Source: Kitasatospora albolonga (GTDB taxonomy: Bacteria > Actinomycetota > Actinomycetes > Streptomycetales > Streptomycetaceae). From it: a stretch of 64,000 nucleotides of DNA. The DNA lies in assembly GCA_002082585.1 (NCBI GenBank), contig CP020563.1, positions 1,544,001 through 1,608,000 of the forward strand, given 5' to 3'. The position numbers and the translations under genes were made by a program. Positions 1 through 9,031 of this stretch are shown here, in pieces. The notes beneath the pieces are model-generated. The model was not told where the DNA came from, made no database searches, and saw only the letters and a program-made list of their open reading frames with translations. The stretch's first letter is position 1; each line of letters starts with the position of its first letter.

Positions 1-1902
1 GCCGCCACCGTGCGCCGGGCGCTCGCGGAGCGGGACGGGGACGTGCTCTGCTTCCTGCCGGGTGTCGGGGAGATCGCGCGGGTGGCCGGGCAGCTGGCCG
101 GGGTGGACGCGGAGGTGCTCCAGGTGCACGGGCGCGCCCCGGCCGCCGTGCAGGACGCGGTGCTGGCCGGGTCGTCCGGCGTACGGCGGGTGGTGCTGGC
201 GACCTCGGTGGCGGAGTCGTCGCTGACGGTTCCCGGTGTGCGGGTCGTCGTCGACTCGGGGCTGGCCCGGGAGCCCCGTACCGACCATGCCCGGGGGCTG
301 AGCGCCCTGACCACCGTACGGGCCTCGCGGGCGGCCGGTCGGCAGCGTGCGGGGCGGGCCGGGCGGGAGGCGGCCGGGGCGGTGTACCGGTGCTGGGAGC
401 AGGCCGAGGACGGGCGGCTCGCGCGCTTCCCCTCCCCCGAGATCAAGGTGGCCGACCTCGCCGCGTTCGCGCTCCAGGCGGCGTGCTGGGGCGATCCGGA
501 GGCTTCCTCGCTGGCCCTGCTGGACCCGCCGCCCGCCGGGGCGATGGCCGCCGCCCGCGAGGTGCTGGGCGCGATCGGGGCGGTCGACGGGACGGGCCGG
601 GTCACGGAACGCGGCGTACGGATGTCCCGGCTCGGGCTGCACCCCCGGCTGGCGCGTGCGCTGCTGGACGGGGCGGCGGAGGTCGGGGCGCGGCGGGCCG
701 CCGAGGTGGTGGCGCTGCTGAGCGAGGAGCCGCCGAGGGAGTACGGGGACGATCTCGCGGCGGCGCTGCGGACCGCCCGCCGGGGCCAGGACGGGTACGC
801 GGGGCGCTGGAAGCAGGAGGTGCGGCGGCTGTCGAACCAGGTGGACGGCGCGGGGTCCGGATCTGGCTCCGGGTCCGGGTCCGGGTCCGGGTCCGGGTCC
901 GGGTCCGGGTCCGGCGGACATCGTTCCGATGACGCCGTCGTCGGGCTCGTCGCCGCCCTGGCCTTCCCCGAGCGGGTGGCGCGGGCCCGGGGCGAGGGGG
1001 CGTTCCTCATGGTGTCGGGGACGGGCGCGGAGCTGCGGGAGGGGTCGCGGCTGCGCAGCGCGCCCTGGCTGGCCGTCGCGGTCGCGGACCGGCCCGCCCA
1101 CGCGGCCTCGGCGCGCGTACGGCTGGCGGCGGTGGTCGACGAGGGGACCGCGCTCCTGGCCGCCGGGCAGCTGCGGGTGCGGGGCGAGGAGGTCCGCTGG
1201 GCGGACGGTGACATGGTGGCCCGGTCGGTGGACCGGGTGGGGGCGGTGGAGCTGGCGGTACGGCCGCTGAAGCAGCCCGGTCCGGAGCTGGTGCGCGGCG
1301 CCCTGGTGGAGGGGCTGGAGCGGGAAGGGCTCGGGCTGCTGCGGTGGAGCCGGGACAGTGAGCAGTTGCGGCTGCGGCTGGCGTTCCTGCACCGGGTGGC
1401 GGGGGCGCCCTGGCCGGACGTGTCGGACGCGGCGCTCCTCGCGAACCCGGGTGCGTGGCTGGAGCCGGAGCTGTCGCGGGCCCGCCGCCGGGCGGACCTG
1501 GGGCGGATCGACGCGGGGCAGGCGCTGCGCCGGCTGCTGCCGTGGGCGACGGGCGAGGCGGTACGGCTGGACGAGCTGGCGCCGGAGCGGATCGAGGTGC
1601 CGAGCGGCTCCCGTATCCGTATCGAGTACGGCGGCGAGCAGCCCGTACTGGCGGTGAAGCTCCAGGAGTTGTTCGGGCTGGCCGAGACGCCCCGGGTGGC
1701 GGGGGTGCCGGTCCTGGTGCACCTGCTCTCTCCCGCCGGGCGGCCCGCGGCCGTGACGGCGGACCTGGCGTCGTTCTGGCGGGACGGCTACAAGGCCGTA
1801 CGGGCGGAGCTGCGCGGCCGGTACCCGAAGCATCCGTGGCCGGAGGACCCCGCGACCGTACCGGCGACGCGGTACACCTCCGCGCGCCTCAAGCGGTCGT
1901 AG
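1..1902 (+). CDS. hrpB: ATP-dependent RNA helicase HrpB, 5' end missing
   Basis: The reading frame is open from the first base, so the N-terminal part with helicase motifs I-III lies outside the window. Visible first is the end of the second RecA-like domain: motif V around TSVAESSLTVPGV and motif VI as QRAGRAGR. The HA2-type helical domain and the HrpB C-terminal region follow. HrpB is a DEAH-type (DExH) helicase of unsettled cellular role. An insert of about 20 residues made only of Ser and Gly (encoded near 853-914) separates HA2 from the C-terminal half and comes from a hexanucleotide repeat. The end overlaps the convergent DUF3068 gene by 14 bases. Confidence 0.88.
   Translation, partial: AATVRRALAERDGDVLCFLPGVGEIARVAGQLAGVDAEVLQVHGRAPAAVQDAVLAGSSGVRRVVLATSVAESSLTVPGVRVVVDSGLAREPRTDHARGLSALTTVRASRAAGRQRAGRAGREAAGAVYRCWEQAEDGRLARFPSPEIKVADLAAFALQAACWGDPEASSLALLDPPPAGAMAAAREVLGAIGAVDGTGRVTERGVRMSRLGLHPRLARALLDGAAEVGARRAAEVVALLSEEPPREYGDDLAAALRTARRGQDGYAGRWKQEVRRLSNQVDGAGSGSGSGSGSGSGSGSGSGSGGHRSDDAVVGLVAALAFPERVARARGEGAFLMVSGTGAELREGSRLRSAPWLAVAVADRPAHAASARVRLAAVVDEGTALLAAGQLRVRGEEVRWADGDMVARSVDRVGAVELAVRPLKQPGPELVRGALVEGLEREGLGLLRWSRDSEQLRLRLAFLHRVAGAPWPDVSDAALLANPGAWLEPELSRARRRADLGRIDAGQALRRLLPWATGEAVRLDELAPERIEVPSGSRIRIEYGGEQPVLAVKLQELFGLAETPRVAGVPVLVHLLSPAGRPAAVTADLASFWRDGYKAVRAELRGRYPKHPWPEDPATVPATRYTSARLKRS
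853..914 (+). repeat. In-frame hexanucleotide tandem repeat (TCCGGG) in hrpB
   Basis: About eight tandem TCCGGG units, with a few variants at the 5' end, encode an alternating Ser-Gly tract. The period is two codons, so gain or loss of units keeps the frame. It is likely a flexible, length-variable linker. Confidence 0.85.
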
Positions 1903-2854
1903 CACCGTCGGGCCGCCGCGAGCGCGCCTCCAGCCACAGCGCGAGCGCGAGCAGTCCGATGCCCAGGCCGAGGAAGCCCCAGGGCAGGTACGAGGTGAGG
2001 AGGAGGACCAGGACGCGCTGGGACTTCACCAGCTCGACGGTGTCGGCGATGTAGTCCTCGCGCATCTTCACATGGCCGTCGAACGCGGTGACGGTGTCCT
2101 CGGACATGCCCATCTTCCTGGCGTCGCGCAGCTCCTCGGTGTGGATCTCCTCGCCGTTGACCGGGGCTCCGGTCACGGGTTCGACCCAGAACATGCGCTT
2201 GGTGGTGTACCAGCGGGTCATGCCGGTCTGCGCGATCTGCTCGGCGGTGACGCCTTCGATGGGCATCTTCTTCGGCATCGGGACCTTCGTCCACGGGATG
2301 GTCTGCTCGAAGTAGTAGACCTCCAGGCCCCGGAAGGTGCGGGTGCCCTTGTAGTGGATGGGGGCGGTCGTACGGGTCTGGGCGTCGAAGTACGCGTAGT
2401 CCCGTTTCTCGGTGAGGAAGGGCCACTTGAACTCGATGCCCTCGCGGCGGACGGGGTCGCCGTCGACCATCTCACCCGTGGCGTTGACGGGGGCCTGGGT
2501 GTGGGCGTCGAAGATGTAGCGCTCGGGGATGGCGGAGACCATTTTCCCGTCGGGGCCCTCGATGTAGGAGAGCGCGTCCCAGACGACGACGTCCCGCCCG
2601 GCGCTGCGTTCGATCTTCTCGGACTCCTCCACATTGCCCTTGAGCGTCTGGACGATGGTGACCTTCTCGACCTCCTTCGCCTGGAGGGTCGTGTAGTCGA
2701 GGAGGGTGGCGGGCTTCGCCTCCAGGACGACTTCCTGGTACTGGTTCGGCGGGACCTTGGCCAGGCGGGGGAAGGCGTACCAGCGCAGCAGCGGCGACAG
2801 GGCGGCGAAGAACACGGCGAGGGCCAGGAGTACGAGACCGGCTCGGCGGCGCAT
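1889..2854 (-). CDS. DUF3068 (porin PorA-like) membrane protein
   Basis: 321 residues. One hydrophobic segment lies near the N-terminus (about residues 7-25) and another near the C-terminus (about 281-305), followed by a short basic tail. The large region between them should lie outside the membrane. The layout and the KVPMPKK/TRWYT sequence stretches match the actinobacterial DUF3068 family, which NCBI names porin PorA family protein; no enzymatic role is known. The small membrane peptide gene 23 bases upstream runs in the same direction, so the two may be co-transcribed. The 3' end overlaps hrpB by 14 bases. Confidence 0.75.
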   Translation of the reverse strand: MRRRAGLVLLALAVFFAALSPLLRWYAFPRLAKVPPNQYQEVVLEAKPATLLDYTTLQAKEVEKVTIVQTLKGNVEESEKIERSAGRDVVVWDALSYIEGPDGKMVSAIPERYIFDAHTQAPVNATGEMVDGDPVRREGIEFKWPFLTEKRDYAYFDAQTRTTAPIHYKGTRTFRGLEVYYFEQTIPWTKVPMPKKMPIEGVTAEQIAQTGMTRWYTTKRMFWVEPVTGAPVNGEEIHTEELRDARKMGMSEDTVTAFDGHVKMREDYIADTVELVKSQRVLVLLLTSYLPWGFLGLGIGLLALALWLEARSRRPDGATTA

Positions 2855-2877
2855 GGGGTGACCTCTTCCTCCGGGTG

Positions 2878-3015
2878 TTACCTCTTGGGCCCGGGGACCG
2901 TGGTGAGCAGGGGCTTCGGCGAGGTCTCACCGGTCGGGGAGCCGACGGCGGAGATGGCGGACACGAGCGCGAGGGCGGCGGCCAGTCCGATGGCGGCGGC
3001 GATGAGGGCACGCAT
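2878..3015 (-). CDS. Small membrane peptide, SPW_0924 family
   Basis: 45 residues: a single N-terminal hydrophobic helix of about 20 residues starting MRALIAAAIGL, then a short Ser/Pro/Lys tail ending TTVPGPKR. I chose the internal ATG at 3015 because GGGAGG lies about 6 bases upstream; a longer start at 3084 lacks such a site. It resembles the short Streptomyces proteins annotated as SPW_0924 family, of unknown function. The gene sits just upstream of the DUF3068 gene on the same strand. Confidence 0.6.
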   Translation of the reverse strand: MRALIAAAIGLAAALALVSAISAVGSPTGETSPKPLLTTVPGPKR

Positions 3016-3116
3016 GCCCGACCTCCCGGGACGGTGGTCCGAGAACGGCTGACGGTTACCTGACGGTTCGTCAGGGTGGGGCACCGTAGCAACCGGGGCG
3101 CGAGATGAGAACAGCC

Positions 3117-3165
3117 GGGAGCGACCCGGGCGCCCGGGGAAAACCTCGGGAGCGACCCGGGCGCC
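3117..3165. repeat. 18-bp direct repeat in intergenic DNA
   Basis: GGGAGCGACCCGGGCGCC occurs twice, at about 3117 and 3148, between the small membrane peptide gene and the transglycosylase terminator. No function is evident. Confidence 0.6.
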
Positions 3166-3218
3166 GCGGGAACAGCCGGGACGGGAACAACGGGGACAGC
3201 CGGGCCGAGAACGACGGG

Positions 3219-3253
3219 GACAGCCCCCGCGCCGGGTGGGCGCGGGGGCTGTC
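3219..3253 (-). terminator. Hairpin terminator of the lytic transglycosylase gene
   Basis: GACAGCCCCCGCGCC and its exact reverse complement GGCGCGGGGGCTGTC form a perfect 15-bp stem with a 5-base loop. It begins 16 bases past the stop codon of the upstream minus-strand gene. No U-run follows, which is usual in Streptomyces. Confidence 0.75.
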
Positions 3254-3268
3254 GGGAGAGCGGGTGGG

Positions 3269-5008
3269 TCAGCCCTCGGGGGTCTCCGTCTCCTCGGCCG
3301 CTTCGACGGTGAGCTCGATGACGGCCGTGGCGCCGCCCTCGGTGGTGAGGAGCAGCTGGTACGTGCCCGGGTTCGCGTCGGCGAAGAGGGCCGGGAGCCG
3401 GAGCAGCCCGTCGGCGTCCGTCGTGAGGGCCAGGGTGCGCAGCGGCTTGCCCGCGGCGTCCTTGAAGTACGGGCCCTTGTCGTTCTCGGCGGGCCGGTCG
3501 GCGTCCGCGACCAGGGTGGCGGTGACGGCCACCCCGGCGGCGGCAGCGCCCTTGTACGTGGCCTTGAGGGTGACGGCCTCCGCGAACTGCTGCTCCGGCG
3601 CGGCGACGAGCGCCTTGCCGTCGGTCCGTACGATCGCGTCGGCCTGGCGGGCGGTGACGCTCGCCGCGTAGGTCAGGGTGCGCGGCCTGCCGGTTCCGGC
3701 GGTGGCGGTCACGGTGAACTCGCCGGCCTTCTCGCCCGCGTGGAGCGCGGGCGCGGTGGCGGTGCCGTCGGCCCGGCTGACCACCATGACCGTCTTCTTG
3801 CCGCCCTCGAAGGCCGTGCCGGTGGTCCCGGTGACGGTGAAGGTGACCGCCACCTTGGCCATCGGGGCGCCGAGGGCGTTCCTGGCACGCACGGAGACCC
3901 GCTCGTCGAACGTCCCGCCCGCGGGGGCGGTGAGGGGGCCGGTGCCCGCGTTCTCCAGGGAGGCGAAGGTCTCGGCCGGGGACGGGGTCGGCTTCGGGGG
4001 CTTCGGCGTGGGAGGCGGCGTCGGCGTGGGGGACGGGGGCGGTGTGGGCGTGGGGCTGGTGGAGCCGTCGCCGGGCTCGGTGGGGCTCGGGCTCGGCTTG
4101 GTGGTGCCGGGCTTCGAGGGGGACGGCGTCGGGCTCGGCGTACCGGCCGGGGTGGGGGTGGGGCTCGGCGTGGGAGTGCTGGGCGCGGTGGGGAGGACTC
4201 CGCTGCCGTCGGGCACCTCGTGCGTGCCGCGCTGGTAGTACGCGAACCAGGACCGGACCGTACGCAGGTACTCCGTCGACTGGTTGTAGCTCAGCACCGC
4301 CCGGTCGAGATCGGCGGCGACGGCGAGGTTCCGGCCGCCCGCGCAGAGGTAGCGCCCGGCGGCGAGCGCCGCGTCGTAGATGTTGTTGGGGTCCTTGCGG
4401 CCGTCACCGTTCGCGTCCTGGCCCCAGATCGCCCAGGTCGACGGGATGAACTGCATCGGGCCGACCGCGCGGTCGTGGACGGCGTCGCCGTCGTACGCCC
4501 CGCCGTCGGTGTCCTTGATCAGCGCGAAGCCCTGGCCGTTGAGGGCCGGGCCGAGGATCGGGGTGGGGGTGGTGCCGTTCGCGTCGACCTGGCCGCCGCG
4601 GGCCTGGCCCGACTCGACCTTGCCGATCGCCGCGAGGAGCTGCCAGGGCAGCCGACAGGCCGGGTCGGTGGTCGCGACGGACCGCTCGGCCTGCTTGTAC
4701 GCGGCCAGGACCGTCGCCGGAATGCCCGCTTCCGCGGTGCCGGTGGCGACCGGGAGGTTACTGGACGAACCGGGCCTGTCGGGCGTGACGAGCGGCGGAA
4801 GGTCCGTGTAGTACGGGGAGTTGCCGGTGGCCGCACCGCCATCGGAGCCGCCCGCCTCACCGCCGGCCGTCTGCTGGTCCCCGCCCGCCGATCCCTCGGC
4901 CAGTGGAGCCGCGGGCGCCTGGGAAGCCGCCAGCGCCGCCACGGCGGCCGCCGCCACCGCGGTGGTCGTGGCTCCCTTGCGCAGACGTCGGCGAATGTGC
5001 GCTGCCAT
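3269..5008 (-). CDS. Secreted lytic transglycosylase with C-terminal Ig-like domains
   Basis: 579 residues. A basic N-terminus and hydrophobic Ala/Val segment (about residues 11-35) form an export signal. The transglycosylase (SLT) domain spans about 100-258, with likely catalytic Glu132 in KVESG and the typical AVGPMQFIPSTW and ALSYNQS-type stretches. A long Pro/Thr/Ser linker (about 274-345) follows, then two Ig-like (Big-type) modules to the end. The protein should cleave the MurNAc-GlcNAc bond of peptidoglycan outside the membrane, with the linker and Ig modules spacing or anchoring it in the wall. The gene is monocistronic, with its own terminator. Confidence 0.85.
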   Translation of the reverse strand: MAAHIRRRLRKGATTTAVAAAAVAALAASQAPAAPLAEGSAGGDQQTAGGEAGGSDGGAATGNSPYYTDLPPLVTPDRPGSSSNLPVATGTAEAGIPATVLAAYKQAERSVATTDPACRLPWQLLAAIGKVESGQARGGQVDANGTTPTPILGPALNGQGFALIKDTDGGAYDGDAVHDRAVGPMQFIPSTWAIWGQDANGDGRKDPNNIYDAALAAGRYLCAGGRNLAVAADLDRAVLSYNQSTEYLRTVRSWFAYYQRGTHEVPDGSGVLPTAPSTPTPSPTPTPAGTPSPTPSPSKPGTTKPSPSPTEPGDGSTSPTPTPPPSPTPTPPPTPKPPKPTPSPAETFASLENAGTGPLTAPAGGTFDERVSVRARNALGAPMAKVAVTFTVTGTTGTAFEGGKKTVMVVSRADGTATAPALHAGEKAGEFTVTATAGTGRPRTLTYAASVTARQADAIVRTDGKALVAAPEQQFAEAVTLKATYKGAAAAGVAVTATLVADADRPAENDKGPYFKDAAGKPLRTLALTTDADGLLRLPALFADANPGTYQLLLTTEGGATAVIELTVEAAEETETPEG

Positions 5009-5220
5009 ACGTTCCGGTCCCTCCCCCTCGACGGCTGCTCGCGCTCCCCAGCACGAGGACTCCAGCGACCCTACGGCAACTTGTGACGCCCGGGCACCGC
5101 ACCCTGACCGCTTCTTACTGTTTTTTCACGTTCCCGTAGGCACGTTGTCGGCATGTTGTCCGGGAGGGCAGCCGAGGGTGCCCCGGCGTGCGGTGGGCGG
5201 GTTCCCGCATACTTGCCGCC

Positions 5221-6093
5221 ATGCCGTTCACGCTCAGCCATGCCGCCGCCGTGCTCCCGGCGATCCGCCGCGACGGGAGCGCCCGTGCGGGACTGATCCC
5301 CTCCGCGCTAGTCGCCGGTTCGTTCGCCCCCGACATCACCTACTTCGTGGACTCGGTGCTCCCCGGGGCGATGAGGTTCGGCGGCTTCACCCACACCTTC
5401 CTCGGCGTGGTCACCGTGAACGTGCTGATCGCCGCCGGGCTCGTGGCGGTCTGGGCGGCGCTGCGCGAACCGCTGGTGGCGCTGCTGCCGGTACGGGTCC
5501 GGGGCCGCGTCCACTCCTATGTACGGGGGCAGCGGTGGACCCGGGAGACCTTCGGGCCGACCGGTCTGCTCCGGTTCGCGGGGTGCGCCGCACTCGGCGC
5601 GGCCACGCATGTGGTGTGGGACGCGTTCACCCACCACAGCCGGTGGGGGACGGAGTTGCTGCCGTTCCTGAACCGGAGCGTCGGCGGTTTCCCGCTCTAC
5701 CAGTTCGCGCAGTACGGCAGCTCGGCGGTGGCGCTCGTGGTGCTCGGCTGGTTCGTCGTCACCGGGCTGCGGCGGACGGCCGCGGTGCCGGTGCCGGAAG
5801 CGCTCCCGGAGCTCGGCCGGGGCGAACGGCGGGGCGCGCTCGGCCTGCTGGCCCTGTGCGTGCTGCTCGGCGCCGTCCACCGGTGCGTGCGCTGGTACGC
5901 CCACTTCGGCCAGGCGGAGAACCTGCTCGATCTGATCCCGACCGCCTGCTTCGGCGCGGGCGCCGGGCTGGCGGCGGGGCTGCTGCTGTACGGGGTGTGG
6001 ATGCGGCTGCCGCGCCGACGCCTCCCGGAGGACCCGGAGCAGGCGCCCATGGCGGAGGGGTCCCGCGCGGAGGCGTCCGCGGGCCGGAAGTAG
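5221..6093 (+). CDS. DUF4184 family membrane protein
   Basis: 290 residues starting MPFTLSHAAAVLPAIRRDG, the signature N-terminus of the DUF4184 family. I chose the ATG at 5221 because this start aligns with the family; an in-frame ATG at 5188 would add 11 unrelated residues. The protein has several hydrophobic segments, conserved His residues near helix ends (HTFLG, HVVWDAFTHHS) and an SFAPDITYF motif. The family resembles bacterial membrane metal-dependent hydrolase-like proteins, but its function is not established. It is transcribed toward polA and shares a bidirectional terminator with it. Confidence 0.8.
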   Translation: MPFTLSHAAAVLPAIRRDGSARAGLIPSALVAGSFAPDITYFVDSVLPGAMRFGGFTHTFLGVVTVNVLIAAGLVAVWAALREPLVALLPVRVRGRVHSYVRGQRWTRETFGPTGLLRFAGCAALGAATHVVWDAFTHHSRWGTELLPFLNRSVGGFPLYQFAQYGSSAVALVVLGWFVVTGLRRTAAVPVPEALPELGRGERRGALGLLALCVLLGAVHRCVRWYAHFGQAENLLDLIPTACFGAGAGLAAGLLLYGVWMRLPRRRLPEDPEQAPMAEGSRAEASAGRK

Positions 6094-6105
6094 CCGCACG
6101 GGGAA

Positions 6106-6136
6106 GGGCCCGGAACCATGGCGCGGTTCCGGGCCC
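6106..6136. terminator. Bidirectional terminator between DUF4184 gene and polA
   Basis: GGGCCCGGAACC and GGTTCCGGGCCC form a perfect 12-bp stem with a 7-base loop, centred in the 58-base gap between two convergent genes. Confidence 0.8.
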
Positions 6137-6151
6137 CTCGTGTCCGTGGCC

Positions 6152-8863
6152 TCAGTGCGCGGCCGACTCCCAGTCCTTGCCCACGCCGACCGAGACGTCC
6201 AGCGGGGCGCGCAGCTCGACCGCGCCCGCCATCTCGTGGCGCAGGATCTCCTCGACCTGCTTCCGCTCCCCCTTCGCGATCTCCAGCACGATTTCGTCGT
6301 GGACCTGGAGCAGCATCCGTGAGGTCAGCTCCGCCTCGCGCAGCGCCTTGTCGACCCGCAGCATGGCCACCTTCACGATGTCGGCGGCGGTGCCCTGGAT
6401 CGGGGCGTTGAGCGCCATGCGCTCGGCGGCCTCGCGGCGCTGGCGGTTGTCGCTGTTCAGGTCGGGGAGATAGCGGCGGCGGCCGAGGATCGTCTCCGTG
6501 TACCCCGTGGCCCTGGCCTCCTCGACGACCCGGTGGAGATAGTCCCGTACGCCGCCGAACCGCTCGAAGTAGGTGTCCATCAGCACCCGCGCCTCGGCCG
6601 GGTCGATGTTCAGCTGCTGGGAGAGGCCGAACGCGGAGAGACCGTAGGCAAGGCCGTAGGACATGGCCTTGATCTTGCGGCGCATCTCCGGGTCGACGGC
6701 GCTCTTGTCGACGCCGAAGACCTGCGAGGCGACCGTGGTGTGCAGGTCCTCGCCGGAGGCGAACGCCTCGATGAGACCGGCGTCCTCGGAGAGGTGCGCC
6801 ATGACCCGCAGCTCGATCTGGCTGTAGTCCGCCGTCATGAGCGTCTCGAAGCCCTCGCCGACGACGAAGCCCCGGCGGATCGCCCGCCCCTCGTCCGTGC
6901 GGACGGGGATGTTCTGGAGGTTGGGGTCGGTGGAGGAGAGCCGGCCGGTCGCCGCGACCGTCTGGTTGAACGTGGTGTGGATACGGCCGTCGGCGGCGAT
7001 CGTCTTGATCAGGCCCTCGACGGTGACCCGCAGCTTCGCCTGCTCGCGGTGGCGCAGCATCAGGACCGGCAGCTCGTGCTCGGTCTGCGCGGCCAGCCAC
7101 GCCAGCGCGTCCGCGTCCGTCGTGTACCCCGTCTTGGTCTTCTTCGTCTTCGGCAGGCCCAGCTCGCCGAAGAGGATCTCCTGGAGCTGCTTGGGCGAAC
7201 CGAGGTTGAACTCCCGGCCGACCGCCGCGTGCGCCTCCTTCACCGCCTGCTGCACGGTCCCGGCGAACTGCTGCTCCATGGACTCCAGATGCGCCCGGTC
7301 GGCGGCGATGCCGTGCCGCTCCAGGCGGGCCAGGAGGATCGAGGTCGGCAGCTCCATGTCGTACAGCAGCCCGGTGGCGTTGACCTCCTCCAGGCGGGTC
7401 GTGAACGCCTCGCCCAGGTCCAGCACCGCACGGGCCTGCGCCATCAGGGCGTCCTGCTCGGCCCGGTCGTCCGCGCCGAAGGCCAGCTGCCCGTCGGAGG
7501 AGGCGGCCGGGGCCAGCTCACGGCCCAGATACTCCACGGCCAGCGCGTCCAGGGCGAACGAGCGGCGGCCCGGCTTCACCAGATACGCGGCCAGCGCGGT
7601 GTCCATGGTGACGCCTTCGAGCTGCCAGCCGTGCTCGGGGAAGACCCGCATCACGTTCTTCGCGTTGTGCAGGACCTTGGGGCGGGCCGGGTCCGCGACC
7701 CAGGCGGCGAACGCCTTCTCGTCGGCCTCGTCGAGCTGGGTCGGGTCCAGCCAGGCGGCGGCCCCGTCGGCGGCGGCGAGCGCGACCTCGGTGACCGTAC
7801 CGGCGCCCAGGGACCAGGTGTCGACCGTCATCACGCCGAGCGGCTGCGCGCCGTGCGCCTCCAGCCACGGGCCGACCTCGCCCGAGCCGAGCACCGCCCC
7901 GTCCAGCTCGATCCCGGCGGCGGGCGCGGGCGGCTCGGCCTCCGCCGCACCCGGGTCGACGGCGAGGAGCCGCTCGCGCAGGCTCGGGTTGCGGATCTCC
8001 AGTATGTCCAGGATGCCCGTGACCGCCGAGCGGTCGTACGGGGCGCGCTCCAGCTCGGCCGGGGACTTCGGCAGCTCCACGTCCCGGACCATCTCGGTCA
8101 GGACCCGGTTCATCTTCACCGCGTCCAGGTGGTCCCTCAGGTTCTGCCCGGCCACGCCCTTGACCTCGTCGGCCCGCGCGATCAGCTCGTCGAACGAACC
8201 GAACTGGTTGATCCACTTCGCGGCCGTCTTCTCCCCGACCTTGGGGATGCTCGGGAGGTTGTCCGACGGGTCGCCGCGCAGGGCCGCGAAGTCCGGATAC
8301 TGCCGGGGGGTCAGCCCGTACTTCTCGAAGACCTTCTCCGGGGTGAACCGGGTCAGCTCGGAGACCCCCTTGGTGGGGTACAGCACGGTCACGTTCTCCG
8401 TGATCAGCTGGAAGGAGTCCCGGTCGCCCGTGACGATCAGCACCTCGAACCCGGCCGCCTCGGCCTGGGTCGCCAGCGTCGCGATGACGTCGTCCGCCTC
8501 GAACCCGTCCACCGCGAACCGGTCCGCGTGCATCGCGTCCAGCAGCTCGCCGATCAGCTCGACCTGCCCCTTGAACTCGTCGGGGGTCTTGGAGCGGTTC
8601 GCCTTGTACTCCGGGAACTCCTGCGCACGCCAGGTCTTGCGGGACACGTCGAACGCCACCGCGAAGTGCGTGGGCGCCTCATCACGCAGGGTGTTCGCCA
8701 GCATCGACATGAAGCCGTACACGGCGTTCGTCGGCTGCCCCACCGCCGTCGTGAAATTCTCCGCGGGCAGGGCGAAGAACGCCCGGTACGCCAGGGAGTG
8801 CCCGTCCATGAGGAGCAGGCGCGGTCGGTTGTCTGCCGTCTTCTTCGATGCCGTCTCAGCCAC
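6152..8863 (-). CDS. polA: DNA polymerase I
   Basis: 903 residues from the GTG at 8863, which gives the N-terminus AETASKK seen in Streptomyces PolA and has AGGA 8-12 bases upstream; an ATG 30 bases earlier has no clear ribosome site. Order: 5'-3' exonuclease domain (about 1-300, with LLMDGHSLAYRAFFAL and ASDNLPSIPKVGEKTA-like helix-hairpin-helix), a proofreading-like domain (about 320-500), then the polymerase domain with motif A DYSQIELR, motif B RRKIKAMSYGLAYG and motif C VHDEIVLE. It fills gaps and removes RNA primers during replication and repair. The middle domain appears to lack a clear 3'-5' exonuclease active site, as is common in actinobacteria. Confidence 0.96.
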   Translation of the reverse strand: MAETASKKTADNRPRLLLMDGHSLAYRAFFALPAENFTTAVGQPTNAVYGFMSMLANTLRDEAPTHFAVAFDVSRKTWRAQEFPEYKANRSKTPDEFKGQVELIGELLDAMHADRFAVDGFEADDVIATLATQAEAAGFEVLIVTGDRDSFQLITENVTVLYPTKGVSELTRFTPEKVFEKYGLTPRQYPDFAALRGDPSDNLPSIPKVGEKTAAKWINQFGSFDELIARADEVKGVAGQNLRDHLDAVKMNRVLTEMVRDVELPKSPAELERAPYDRSAVTGILDILEIRNPSLRERLLAVDPGAAEAEPPAPAAGIELDGAVLGSGEVGPWLEAHGAQPLGVMTVDTWSLGAGTVTEVALAAADGAAAWLDPTQLDEADEKAFAAWVADPARPKVLHNAKNVMRVFPEHGWQLEGVTMDTALAAYLVKPGRRSFALDALAVEYLGRELAPAASSDGQLAFGADDRAEQDALMAQARAVLDLGEAFTTRLEEVNATGLLYDMELPTSILLARLERHGIAADRAHLESMEQQFAGTVQQAVKEAHAAVGREFNLGSPKQLQEILFGELGLPKTKKTKTGYTTDADALAWLAAQTEHELPVLMLRHREQAKLRVTVEGLIKTIAADGRIHTTFNQTVAATGRLSSTDPNLQNIPVRTDEGRAIRRGFVVGEGFETLMTADYSQIELRVMAHLSEDAGLIEAFASGEDLHTTVASQVFGVDKSAVDPEMRRKIKAMSYGLAYGLSAFGLSQQLNIDPAEARVLMDTYFERFGGVRDYLHRVVEEARATGYTETILGRRRYLPDLNSDNRQRREAAERMALNAPIQGTAADIVKVAMLRVDKALREAELTSRMLLQVHDEIVLEIAKGERKQVEEILRHEMAGAVELRAPLDVSVGVGKDWESAAH

Positions 8864-9031
8864 GTCCCCGATCCTGCCACGGCCCACTGACAATCCGGAC
8901 CGGCACCGGCCGGAAAGCCCCCCACGCGCCGTGCCGCGACGGCCCGGCCGGGTGCGATGTCAGTGAGCCGTGACAGGATCGATACCGAGGCAGAACGCCC
9001 GCGGAAGCAGCGCTCGAAGGGGAGCAGCATC

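Noticed and set aside
5009..5220. c-di-AMP (ydaO-type) riboswitch before the transglycosylase gene
   Set aside because: Such riboswitches precede some Streptomyces wall hydrolases, but I could not find the conserved core pattern here.
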